Source: Hemerocallis citrina
Taxonomy: Eukaryota; Streptophyta; Magnoliopsida; Asparagales; Asphodelaceae
Assembly (NCBI GenBank): GCA_017893485.1
Contig: CM030358.1
Location: forward strand, 257,298,477 to 257,362,476
Length of the DNA: 64,000 nucleotides
Direction of reading: 5' to 3'
In this document: positions 22,154 through 33,000 of the stretch, piece by piece
How the letters are laid out: each line of letters starts with the position of its first letter
How positions within the stretch are numbered: position 1 is the stretch's first letter
Notes under the pieces: generated by a model
Told to the model about the DNA's origin: nothing
Seen by the model: the letters and a program-made list of their open reading frames with translations, nothing else
The model's database searches: none
Made by a program: the position numbers and the translations under genes

Positions 22154-22813
22154 TGTTGCCGCTAAATCTGGTGTGGGGGCAAACAGATGAATTTGTGAGT
22201 TCTTGGGGAAACTGAATAGGAGAACCTGTATACCTGTCCCGTTGAACTCTGATCGTCGCTCCCGCCGTGCACCTGCAAAAAGTGCGAGACACCGGGGTTG
22301 TTCCCGGCGACGCACCCTCCGACGCTCAAGTCAGTAACCAGAATTGATTATGAAAGAGCGTTTAGCTAGAGAAAGATTGATTACCTCTTAATGGAGATGG
22401 GTGGGGGGTATTTATAGGCGTCTTAGGGACTGGTTTTAGGAATGTAATCCCCGTGATTAGATAAGGAATATTCCCCGTAATCAGATAAGGCATGTAATCT
22501 GATAAGATATATCCCCTATAATCAGTTAAGGAATTTAATCCCTAATCCCCAGTGAAAAGATAGCTGCGAATCATGGCCGTTGATTTAGATCTAATCAGGG
22601 ACCTTGATTGTATCTTGTCGGATCGGGTTGGTAGCGGGTTGAAACCCGTACCCAGCTGAGGTGGATCCGTTCGCGGGTTAGTGGATCTATGAGAAGGAGA
22701 CCCAGTACCCGTTTCGGACCTATCTGCGTGTGAAATTACCGTTTTACCCCTGTACCTCAAGATTCGTGATCTATCTGGACGGTTCCGATTTAACCTCATT
22801 TTTAGCCATATCA
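22154..22813 (-). repeat. Middle LTR of Tat composite (660 bp, mosaic)
   Basis: It has the same termini as the outer LTRs. It is the 5' LTR for the left unit (PBS on its left) and the 3' LTR for the right unit (PPT on its right). The first about 260 bp (22154-22413, R-U5 in minus-strand terms) appear identical to 35821-36080. Beyond the reverse TATA box (22419-22426) the U3 half is strongly diverged and lacks the 62-bp duplication. No target duplication flanks it. Confidence 0.92.
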
Positions 22814-22829
22814 CGAGCCCCCCACTCCT
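22814..22829 (-). promoter_or_regulatory. Polypurine tract of right unit
   Basis: On the minus strand, AGGAGTGGGGGGCTCG abuts the middle LTR. It matches the tract at 15914 apart from two bases. Confidence 0.8.
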
Positions 22830-23229
22830 AAAGACTGAGTTTGATCAGCCTTTGAGGAGTAGTTTAGCTGTTCTAATGGCTGGTGGAGCTGTATCGGAGT
22901 CCAAATGGAGGGTTTCGAATCTTAAAGGGGGTAGTAGTGTGTTTTTGCAATTTGTTTTTAAGCATCCTTGAGTGCCCAACGGTCTTTATCTACTTTTTTC
23001 GGATTATTTATTTAATTTTGCGACGTGTTAACCAGTCGTCCGGGGGCCCTCACGATACATTCCAGGCAATAATTGTTCGTTCAGGGGTTCGAAAATATTA
23101 CCCTGAATTTAAAATTATTTTCTAGATTTCCCCGTGAATTTTCCCGAATTTTTGGTGATTTTTTCGCAATTTTTAAATAAATAAAACGATTAAAATAAAT
23201 AAAAATTGATTTTATATACCTATTTATGA

Positions 23230-25130
23230 CGTGGCGTCATCAGAGCCTTTGATCAGAGCGCAGCGCGATTTTCGGAGAGATCGAGTCGCCCCTGTTCTTC
23301 GGCTCGCTCTTTCGCCGTATGTGAGGTTCGGTACTCCGGCAGTCCGGCTCGGCGTCTCGGCACTTCGGTTCGAATGGCTCGGTGCTTCGGCTCGACGATT
23401 CCGAAGTACGTGGCATCATCTGGGCCGTCTATCTCAGCGCGGATCCCCGTAAAGCGCTATCTTGTCGTTTAGTGGACGTGGCCAAATCTGGGCCGTCCAT
23501 CATGACGAGCACGTTTTTTGACGAGGTCCAACGGCTGATATGGGTCGGAACGATTTTTCGCCATATACGAGGGTCGGTACCCCGGTACTTCGGCTCGGCG
23601 CCTCGGCACCTCGGTTTGTATGGCTCGGTGCCTCGGCGGTTCCGAAGTACGTGGCATCATCTGAGCCGTTCATCATGACGAGCGCGCTTTTTGGCAAGAT
23701 CCAACGGCTGACATGCCTCGGAGTGGTTTTTTGCCATATACGAGGGTCGGTACCCCGGTACTCCTGGCTCGGCGTCTCGGCACCTCGGTTCGGTGGGTCG
23801 GTGCTTCGACTTGTTGGATCGGTGCTTCGGCTCGGCGGTTCCGAAGTACGTGGCATAATCTGGGCCGTCCATATTAGCGTGGATCCCAAAAAACGTTATC
23901 TTGTCGTTTAGTGGACGTGGCCAAATCTGGACCGTCCATCACGACGAGCGCGTTTTTTGACAAGATCCAACGGCTGATGTGCCCCGGGGCGGTTTTTTGC
24001 CATATACGAGGGTCGGTACCCCGGTACTTCGGCTCGGCACTACGAAGTTGTCTGGCCGAGGCACGGAGTTGTGTTTTTTGGAGCTCCTCTCCTGAGGGGT
24101 CGCCTCCTCGGCTCTTAGTGGCTCGGGGGCTCGGCTGAGCTGTCCGGTAGCTCGGCCGGGCGAACCGAGGGCAGTCGGCGAGGAGGGACGCGTGGCTGGA
24201 TCTGGGCGGTCCATCTTGACGCGCATATCGAGGATGGGGTTCAGATCACGAGAAAACGCTATCTTGTCGTTTTGTGGACGTGGCACAATCTGAACCGTCC
24301 ATCAGATTTCGTCGTGAGTTTTAAGGAGATCCGACGGTGACTTCGCTTCGGAGCGATTTTTTGCCATATACGAGGGTCGGTACCCCGGTATCTCGGCTCG
24401 GCGCATTCGAAATTGACTGGTCGAGCCACAGAGTTGTGTGTTTTGGAGCTCCTCTCCTGAGGGGTCGCCTCCTCGGCTCTTAGTGGCTCGGTTGCTCGGC
24501 TGAGCTGTCCGGTAGCTCGGCCAGGCGATCCGAGGGCAGTCGGCGAGGAGGGACGCGTGGCTGGATCTGGGCGGTCCATCTTGACGCGCATCTCGAGGAT
24601 GGGGTTCAGATCACGAGAAAACGCTATCTTGTCGTTTTGTGGGCGTGGCACAATCTGAACCGTCCATCAGATTTCGTCGTGAGTTTTAAGGAGATCCGAC
24701 GGTGACTTCGCTTCGGAGCGATTTTTTGCCATATACGAGGGTCGGTACCCCGGTATCTCGGCTCGGCGCATTCGAAATTGACTGGTCGAGCCACAGAGTT
24801 GTGTGTTTTGGAGCTCCTCTCCTGAGGGGTCGCCTCCTCGGCTCTTAGTGGCTCGGTTGCTCGGCTGAGCTGTCCGGTAGCTCGGCCAGGCGATCCGAGG
24901 GCAGTCGGCGAGGAGGGACGCGTGGCTGGATCTGGGCGGTCCATCTTGACGCGCATATCGAGGATGGGGTTCAGATCACGAGAAAACGCTATCTTGTCGT
25001 TTTGTGGGCGTGGCACAATCTGAACCGTCCATCAGATTTCGTCGTGAGTTTTAAGGAGATCCGACGGTGACTTCGCTTCGGAGCGATTTTTTGCCATATA
25101 CGAGGGTCGGTACCCCGGTATCTCGGTTCG
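23230..25130. repeat. Modular repeat array upstream of the antisense gene
   Basis: Six clear copies of a module ending TTTTTTGCCATATACGAGG-GTCGGTACCCCGG (CCATATACG at 23561, 23734, 24000, 24364, 24729 and 25094) alternate with 'GCTATCTTGTCGTTTTGTGG'. From about 24255 the unit is a near-perfect 365-bp repeat. The module also occurs singly at 16591 and 17915 (left unit) and at 29106 (other side of the antisense gene). ORFs of 75-130 aa here are repeat readings. Confidence 0.93.
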
Positions 25131-25510
25131 GCTTTAAGAAGTTGTCTGGCCGAGGTACGGAGTTGCGTAGCCGGGGCGTTGCCTTGTCATTTTGAAGAGT
25201 TTCTTGCCTTGAGTGAGCTTCGTATCTTTTCCGCCTGTCGCTTCCGCTCCCTATTGGGCTTTTTGCGTTTCCCAAGGAGGCCCAACTTGCTAGGGGTTAA
25301 AAGACGCTCACCCTTACTCTCAAAGCTCATTTCTCACTTTTTTACTCAAGATTTTTACTTTCGATCTCTAAGTTCTCTGCTAGCGGCGATTTTCTCTCTG
25401 AGGCGCTTCCGTTAGCTGTCGCGTGGGCCAGGCGATTTCCGGCAGAGCATTCCGACCGTAGACGTCACTTCAAGAGGTCAGTTTACTTAGTCTGAGTAAT
25501 TTTCCTTTAG

Positions 25511-27723
25511 ATGTCTCGAGTAGATTCGGGCAGTGGGGCCTCGTCTTCGGGCGACGAGAGTGCCGAGGAGAGGAGGAGGTCGGAGATTAGGAGGAAGGGT
25601 AAGCAAACCGCCGAACCGTCCGTAGTCGGGACGGAGAAGGGGAGGAAGAAGAGGAGGGTACAGAGCCAGTCCCCCATTGTGGAGACGATTGTGGAGAATC
25701 CGAAGCAGGCACCCGAGATAGGACGGTACCCTTCCGTTCTGTCCGGTCACTCAGGGGTTAGGCAGTACGAGGGCGACTTGCTGGAGAAGGCGATCTATGG
25801 GAAGTCCAAAATCGTCGAAGAACCTAATCCCGAACTTGCCACCGAAGCGGATGAGCTCATCACTTTGGTATCCGAGCAGGACCTGCTCCGGGTTAGAAGG
25901 GCTTTCGCTATTCCTCCGGAGTACAAACTGATTGTCCCAGGTCTGGGGATGCGAGCGAACTCTGGGTTGCCGTCTTCGGACATGTGTATGTTCGACGTTG
26001 ATTCTCTTCATGCCGGGTTGCGCTTCCCTCTGCACCCATTCATCCTCGAGATCCTCGGCTGGTATTGCCTAGCGCCGACCCAGTTCACGCCGAACACATG
26101 GCGCCACGTGAACGCCTTTATGCTCCAGTGCTATCGAGCCGAGGTGAAGCCGGATCTTACGGTCTTCCGAGAATTGTATCGAGTAAATCGTCAGCACAAG
26201 ACGGAGTACCGATACTTTTTGGGGCCGAGGAGGGGAGTTAAGATTGTCGAGAATCCTGACTCGATTAAGGGTTGGAAGGAGAAGTATTTTATAGTCAGGG
26301 GCGAGGCGATTAGGCCCATTCCGACCCGTTGGAAGGTGGAGGTGCCGAATTTCGTGCGCGCCGACCCTGTTCTATCTGATGCCGAGGAAGAGGTGGCGAG
26401 GAAGATAATGGCTCTTCCGATACTGAGTTGGAGGGATTTGTCGGAGGAGGTGTTGTTCGGGTCCGGCCTAAGCCCCATCGACCCGAGTATGCTCCTGACA
26501 TCTCGTTTTTAATTGTTGTTATTTTTCAAGTTTTTGGCTAACTTGTCCTCCCCCTCCCCCTTTCCTTTTTTTTTTTGATCCGCTGCAGAAAGCATGAAGA
26601 TCGACTTCAACGCCATGATGGCGGACAGATCTAAGCTGGCCGGGGGGAAGAAGAGGAAGAGGGCGGCCGCGGCTGTTTCGTCAGCCCCGGCACCTGCCGT
26701 CGCTTCATCCGTCCCTCCGCCTCCTCCGACCATGGAGGCGCCCTCGGAGTTGGTCATCGCCGAGGTGCCCCCGTCTTCTTCGGTTCCTGGCGGGATCGAG
26801 GGAGCCTTTGATGTGAACGCGGCGTTGTCGATCGAGGCACCGCCCCTAACCCAGGCCGCCGAAGAGATCTTGACAGAGCAGCACAAGCAGCTGTTCGTGC
26901 CGAACTGGCGAGTGAAGAACCATGATGGGTTCCTCGGCAACTCGCAGATGTCAGTGCAGGTTGTCAAACATTTGGCGACCCCGAAGGACGTTGCTGCGCT
27001 GAAGGCTGGGACGGTCGGTGACGATACCTTCGAAATCGCGCGGTCACTCGTTTCGGTAAGTACATTGCCAATTTCTCTAAGTCTGCAGCTCGGCAGGTGT
27101 TTTACTGGTTGTTGTCTTTGTAGGCCACTTGCCACTTCGGCCACCTCCTCGAGACGTTCGCCGCGCAGGAGAAGGATCTGAAGTCTGCAAGCGACAAGGA
27201 CAGGCTGGCGAAGGTCAGGGCGGTCAAAGAGCTTGAGGCCGAGCAGAGGAGGGCTGAGGCCTTGGAAGTACGGGTCGCGGATCTCGGGTCGGATTTGGAG
27301 AAGGCCAAGGAGCGGCTCGATGCGGAGTCTGCCAAGGCCGCCAAGGCTGCCGAGGACTTAGCAGCGGCGCTGAAGTCCTTGGCCGAGGAGAGAGCCGAGA
27401 AGGAGGCTCTGGCGACGAAGATCCGAGCCGAGGTGGAGAAGGAGGTCGAGGAGGAGGCGAAGAGGCATATGGCCGAAAACATGGAGAAGTCTTATCAGTT
27501 GGCCCTCGACCACGTGCAGGAACGCGTCCCCGGCTTCGAGCGGGTCGACTACCAATTGTTTCCAACGCCGACCTCGGATGATGAAGGGGAGGAAGGCGAG
27601 GATGACGAGGCCGAAGGTGAAGGCGAGGCAGGACGGGATGGAGAGACTGCGGCGGACGGGCAGGTTAACGGGCCCCCCGCCGACGCGCCCGTGGCCGACG
27701 CGGCGACGAAGGTGGACCCTTGA
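25511..27723 (+). CDS. Intact three-exon antisense gene of Tat element, PF04195-like protein
   Basis: Exons 25511-26504, 26589-27055 and 27124-27723 join in frame (2061 nt, 686 aa plus stop). Intron 1 (84 bp) has a weak GTTTTT donor and CTGCAG acceptor. Intron 2 (68 bp) has GTAAGT and TTTGTAG. The protein starts with an acidic/basic disordered tail (MSRVDSGSG). Residues about 115-285 resemble the plant 'putative gypsy type transposon' domain PF04195 (RRAFAIPPEYKL, GLRFPLHPF, GWKEKYFIVRGE). A basic patch GGKKRKR follows at about 347. A long Ala/Glu/Lys coiled coil covers about 500-610, and an Asp/Glu-rich tail ends the protein. It is transcribed opposite to gag-pol, between pol and the 3' LTR. 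The molecular function is unknown; the nuclear signal and coiled coil suggest a nuclear, self-associating protein. Intron 1 is inferred from frame and acceptor quality. Confidence 0.78.
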
Positions 27724-27830
27724 TCCCCTCACTAAGTTTTTGTAGTTTTTTTTTTTTTTTGGTGTTTCTTCTTCCGATCATTGTAATGCCTTTTTGCGGA
27801 CTGGCCACCGCCTTTTAATGAATGAAAAGT
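27724..27830 (+). terminator. Candidate 3' UTR/poly(A) region of antisense gene
   Basis: The stop codon is followed by a T-rich tract, ATTGTAATG and AATGAATGAAAAG, which resemble plant far-upstream and near-upstream poly(A) signals. A small hairpin GCGG-ACTGGCCA-CCGC at 27796-27811 has a counterpart after the homologous gene at 58816-58830. Confidence 0.4.
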
Positions 27831-27900
27831 GTTTTGACCCCAGAATTTGTCTAAATGTTTGGCTCGGTGGTATTCCAATGCTATCTCTTTTTAATTTCAG

Positions 27901-28613
27901 ATTGCCGGGCCGACTTGTAACACCTCGGCCGACCAGCGCCGAGCGGAGTTGTTTAAGCAATCTCGGGAGGATCGCCTCGAGGGTGAGGTTGACCTGACGA
28001 GGAGGATGCTCCACAACTTGGAGGTTAGGCACGGCGAGACTTTAGCTGAACTGCACGACCTACGGATAGTCGAGGCTGAGCTATCTGCTAGGAAAGAAGA
28101 GCTTGCTCGAGTTCTGGCCGAACGGGACGGCTTAGCGAGGAAGGTGGAAGAGTTGCAGAGGGTGACTGTAGACAAGAGTATCGAAGTGACTCATTTGCGC
28201 CGCGTTATTTCCGACAGTGCCGAATATCCCGGTTCGGCGAAACTTCCTCGGTTTAAAGTGATAGTAAAGGATGACACCTTGAAAGACCGCATCGTCGAAC
28301 TGGAGGAAGAAGTTGCGCGGCTTAAGCCTCAGCCGGTGAGGCCAAACGTCCGGAGCACCTCGTGCACCCGCGAAGAGATCGAGCGAGGGATCACGTTCTA
28401 CCAAGCGGCGAGCCGGACTCCTATCGTAGGCAGGACGGCCGCCGATGCCCAAAGCGGTTGGCGGTGTCTTCAAGCGGTGCTTCGGTAGGAGCGACCGTTA
28501 GGGCTAGTGATGAGGAGGCGTCCCGGTTCGTCGGCTTGGATTCGAGCTCGGAGGTGAAGAAGCGTCGACCCAAAGTGTCTCTAAAACGGAGTATTCCTCT
28601 TCCCCGGAAGTAA
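27901..28613 (+). pseudogene. Second antisense coiled-coil reading frame (last exon)
   Basis: After a T-rich acceptor TTTTTAATTTCAG (ending 27900) a frame stays open to 28488. It has a heptad-rich coiled coil (about residues 15-150, rich in Glu, Arg and Leu). Near 28430-28490 the better reading moves to another frame and ends in a basic tail KKRRPKVSLKRS at 28613. It could be an alternative last exon of the antisense gene or a separate ORF; no clear upstream donor was found. The second Tat element has a coiled-coil exon in the same place (58203-58700), also after a good acceptor. No ATG starts the frame, so it needs splicing to be translated. Confidence 0.5.
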
Positions 28614-29246
28614 CGGGCTGATCGTGTTACTGTGTTGTAATCTTGCTCGCAAGTTCGAGTTGTAATCCTACTTGCAATTTTTTGCCGTTGTAATCCGTTT
28701 TGTAACTTTTATCCGACTTGTTAATGGCATTGGAGTTGTTTTATATGAATTGTCTTTGGCTGTCTTCTTGTTGGTGCTATGGTTGTCAGCTAGAGTAGGT
28801 TTAGGACGAACCATGAGGTTGGTGTTTGCTTCGCCGAACTCCTCATCCTCGAATTTTCCTTCTTCGCTGCGTTTGTGAACCATGGGGTTGGTTTGGTTGC
28901 TTAAGGCGTTGTTGCTTCCCGACCCCGCCCACGTGGCCTAATCAGGGACGTCTGATATTTGCACGGATCTTTAGGCGGGTCCAGTTCCCAAGAAAACACT
29001 ATCTTGTCGTTTTGTGGACACGTGGCTGAACGAGCTCCGCCCATCAGGTCCTGGCGCACTTTCTGAGGCGATCTGACGGTGGCTTCGCCTCGGAACGATT
29101 TTTTGCCATATACGAGGGTCGGTAACCCGGTACCTCGGTTCGGCAGGCGAGGGCTGTGATTCGTACCTAATTCCGACCAGATTGAAGGTGAGTTGGCGAG
29201 ATCGAGCGGGGGTGTCGGAGAGGTCCGAGCGTTATACTGGTTTTAG
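28614..29246. other. 3' flank of antisense locus with one repeat module
   Basis: 28630-28720 has several TTGTAATC motifs, which fits a plant poly(A) region for the second frame. 28985-29140 is a single copy of the CTATCTTGTCGTTTTGTGGA / CCATATACGAGGGTCGG module found mainly on the other side of the gene. Confidence 0.5.
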
Positions 29247-29876
29247 GGATGCAGGAGCAGTTTCGAATGACGAGCTACTTCTAGTCCGCTTAGGAGCGAA
29301 CTTGCGAAGCAGAATCGAGCCAAGTGTTGGACTCCGATCCATTCGACGGCTGCAGGAGCAATTTCGGACGGCGATCTTCACCCGGCTCGTCTATAGACGT
29401 GCCGAGAAGGGAGAGTCGAGCCGAGCGCTGGACTCCGAACCATCGTGTGGGTAGTTTACGAGATGCAGGAGCAGTTTCGAATGGCGAGCTACTTCTAGTC
29501 CGCTTAGGAGCGAACTTGCGAAGCAGAATCGAGCCAAGTGTTGGACTCCGATCCATTCAACGGCTGCAGGAGCAATTTCGAACGGCGATCTTCCCCCGGC
29601 TCGTCTATAGACGTGCCGAGGTGGGAGAGTCGAGCCGAGTGCTGGACTCCGAACCATCGTGTGGGTAGTTTACGAGATGCAGGAGCAGTTTCGAATGGCG
29701 AGCTACTTCTAGTCCGCTTAGGAGCGAACTTGCGAAGCAGAATCGAGCCAAGTGTTGGACTCCGATCCATTCAACGGCTGCAGGAGCAATTTCGAACGGC
29801 GATCTTCCCCCGGCTCGTCTATAGACGTGCCGAGGTGGGAGAGTCGAGCCGAGTGCTGGACTCCGAACCATCGTGT
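29247..29876. repeat. 214-bp tandem array, right copy
   Basis: Two full units and one nearly complete unit (AGATGCAGGAGCAGTTTCGA at 29461 and 29675, exact spacing; the first at 29247). It is clearly the same repeat as 20217-20870 with a slightly different second half. It sits between the antisense locus and the 3' end of pol. Confidence 0.95.
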
Positions 29877-30042
29877 GATAAGGGAATTAGAGGCGAAAGT
29901 ACGCGATAATAAAAAGAACTTTATTTATTTATTAATATCTAATGGTCGGCTGCTTCTAAAGTTGCTAGCCGTTATTACAATGAAAAAAGAACAAAGGAAA
30001 AATTACTAGTAGCAGGAGTTGTGGCCCGACATCTCGAGTTAC

Positions 30043-33000
30043 TTAGATAGGCGGGGTTGCCTTCTCTTGGTATTTCAAAAGATGGTCGGCGTTCCAAGTT
30101 CTTGGAATTTCTCTACCCTCAAGGTCTTCCAGCTTGTACGCACCGGGGCGGATCACTTTGGATACTTTGTACGGTCCCTCCCAATTTGGGGCCAGTTTGC
30201 TCTTCTGTCCGGGGAACGAGATGGCCGATTTTCGGAGGACCAGGTCCCCTTCTTTGAGGTCTGTTGGGCGGACCCGTTTGTTGTAGGCGAGTTCGATTTT
30301 CTTCCGATAACTTTGCTGCCGTATGGCTGCCCTTTCCCGGATTTCGTCGATCAAGTCCAGGCTCGTTCTGAGCTCCCTGGCATTCTGTTCTTCTTCAAAT
30401 GCTACCAGGCGAGGAGAGGGTATTCCAACTTCTAGTGGGATGAGGGCCTCGGACCCATAGGTGAGATTGAACGGACTCTCGCCTGTCGGGGTCCGCTTCG
30501 TGGTCCGGTAATTCCACAACACATTGGGCAGCTGATCGACCCACAATCCCTTGGAGCACTTGTCGAGTCTCTTCTTGATGCCGGAGAGGATCTGTCGGTT
30601 GGCATTCTCGGCTTGGCCATTTGACTGGGGGTGAGAGACGGAGGAGAAGCGGTGTTGTATGGCTAGGTCTTCACATAAGGCTCGGAAGGCAGCTCCAGCG
30701 AACTGCGTACCGTTGTCTGTAACTACGATCCGAGGAACACCGAATCGGCAGATCACATTTTTCCAGAAGAATTGAACGACCCTATGTTCGGTAATTGTAG
30801 CCAGGGGCTCGGCCTCTATCCATTTCGAGAAGTAATCGACCGCCACGACTAGGAACTTCAACTGTCCGGGGGCCGGCGGAAATGGCCCCAGTAAGTCCAT
30901 CCCCCACATTGCAAAGGGGATCGGACTTGATAGGGAGGAAAGTGGTGCTTGTGGAAGGCGTCGGATGTCGGAATACTTCTGGCAGGAGGTGCATTGCCGA
31001 ACGTATTGTTCGGCGTCCCGTAGGAGAGTGGGCCAGTAATACCCGTAGTTTAACACTTTGCGCGCCAAGGCTCTGGAGCCGGAATGGGCTCCGCCGATGC
31101 CCTCATGGAGCTCTTGCAGGGCGTAGTCGGCTTGTCTGGGGGAGAGGCATCTGAGGTAGGGCCGGCCATCCACCTGGGTGAAGGAGCGTTTATACAGAAC
31201 GCCTTCGACCAGTATGTGACGCTCGGCTCGGGTCCTTATCTTTCGGGCTTCCTTCGGATCCCTTGGGAGGAGTCCGTCTCTTAAAAACTCGATGAGGGGC
31301 TTCATCCAATTATCTTCGAGGGGAAGTGGCAGTGTTTCGACGGAGTTAAAAGCCTCGTCCTCTATGCTTGGTCTGAGGAGGACTTCTATTAGAACAGTTT
31401 GTTCGAGGCCTTGCAGGGATGAGGAAGCCAATTTGGACAGGGCGTCGGCCTGGGTATTTTCCTCTCTGGGGATTCTTCGGATGAGGGCCTCGTCGAAAAG
31501 CGCCATGAGGCTCTTCACTTTAGCCAAGTACTTTGCCATTCTGTCATCGCGGGCTTCGTACTCGCCGAGGACCTGGTTGACGACCAACTGAGAGTCGCTG
31601 AAGATCTGCAGGCGTCGCGCTCCTGCGTTTCGGGCCATCCCGAGGCCGGCTATGAGTGCCTCGTATTCGGCCTCGTTATTCGAGGCTTTAAAGTTTATCC
31701 GGAGGGAGTATTGAAGGACAAAGTCGTCTGGGCCCGCCAGGATGACTCCAGCCCCGCTCCCCTCGTTGCAAGAGGATCCATCGACATATACAGACCAGAT
31801 AGGCGGTCCCTTCGTCGTCTGCTCGGAGTCGGGGATAGTTGTTTCAACTATGAATTCGGCCAGCGCCTGCGCCTTGATTGCGGTCCGAGGCTGATAAGTA
31901 ATATCATGTTGGCTCAGCTCGATCGACCACTTCATGAGGCGGCCGGAAGTCTCTGGCTTGTGAAGGATCTGTTTCAACGGTTGGTCGGTAAGGACGACCA
32001 CCGAATGAGACTGGAAGTACGGCCGAAGCTTTCTTGCAGCCATTATCAGGGCGTAGGCTATTTTCTCAATTCTCGGGTACCGGAGCTCGGCGTCCCGGAG
32101 CACTTTGCTGACGTAGTAAATGGGCTTCTGAGTTCTTTCTTCTTCCCTGACTAAGACCGCACTTAGTGTCTGTTCCGAGGCTGCCAAGTAGAGGTAGAGG
32201 GGTTCGCCCGGTATGGGTTTGCTGAGAAGGGGCGGATTGACGAGGTAAGCTTTAAGCTGGTCAAAGGAATCTTGTTGTGGCTGTCCCCACTCGAACCCCT
32301 TAGTGCCCCTCAGGGCTTCGAAGAACGGAAGGCATTTCTCCCCGGACTTCGACAAAAAGCGCCCAATGGCGGCTAAACGGCCTGTCAGTTTCTGAATTTC
32401 TTTGACGTTCCTAGGCGGGGCCATGTCCAGTATGGCCCTGATCTTCTCCGGATTTGCTTCTATTCCTCGTTGGCTAACCATAAAGCCGAGGAATTTGCCT
32501 GATGAGACGCCGAACGCACACTTGTTCGGGTTGAGTCTCATATTGTGCCTTCTCAAAACATTGAACGCTTCTTGGAGGTCGGCCTCATGATCAACGCCTC
32601 GGATGCTTTTCACAAGCATGTCGTCCACGTAGACTTCCATGTTCCGACCAATCTGGGCCTGGAATACCTTGTTGACGAGACGTTGATACGTTGCCCCTGC
32701 GTTCTTCAGGCCGAACGGCATGACTCGGTAACAATAGAGTCCTTGGTCCGTTACAAAAGACGTCTTCGGAATATCCGGGGGGAACATCCTTATCTGATTG
32801 TAACCCGAGAAAGCGTCCATGAAGCTGAGGAGCTCATGTCCCGAGGTTGCGTCAATCAGAGTGTCAATGCTCGGCAGAGGGAAGGGATCTTTAGGGCAGG
32901 CCTTGTTGAGATCAGTGAAATCAATACAGATTCTCCATGTTCCATTGGATTTCTTCACCATAACTACGTTCGACAACCACTCCGGATAATTCACCTCCTG

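Noticed and set aside
23500..25016. Several 115-130 aa ORFs of similar sequence
   Set aside because: They are copies of the 365-bp repeat module read in shifted positions, with no domain.
27262..27723. Separate short gene starting at 27262
   Set aside because: The frame has TTG here and continues upstream in frame to a good acceptor at 27123; it is better explained as exon 3 of the antisense gene.
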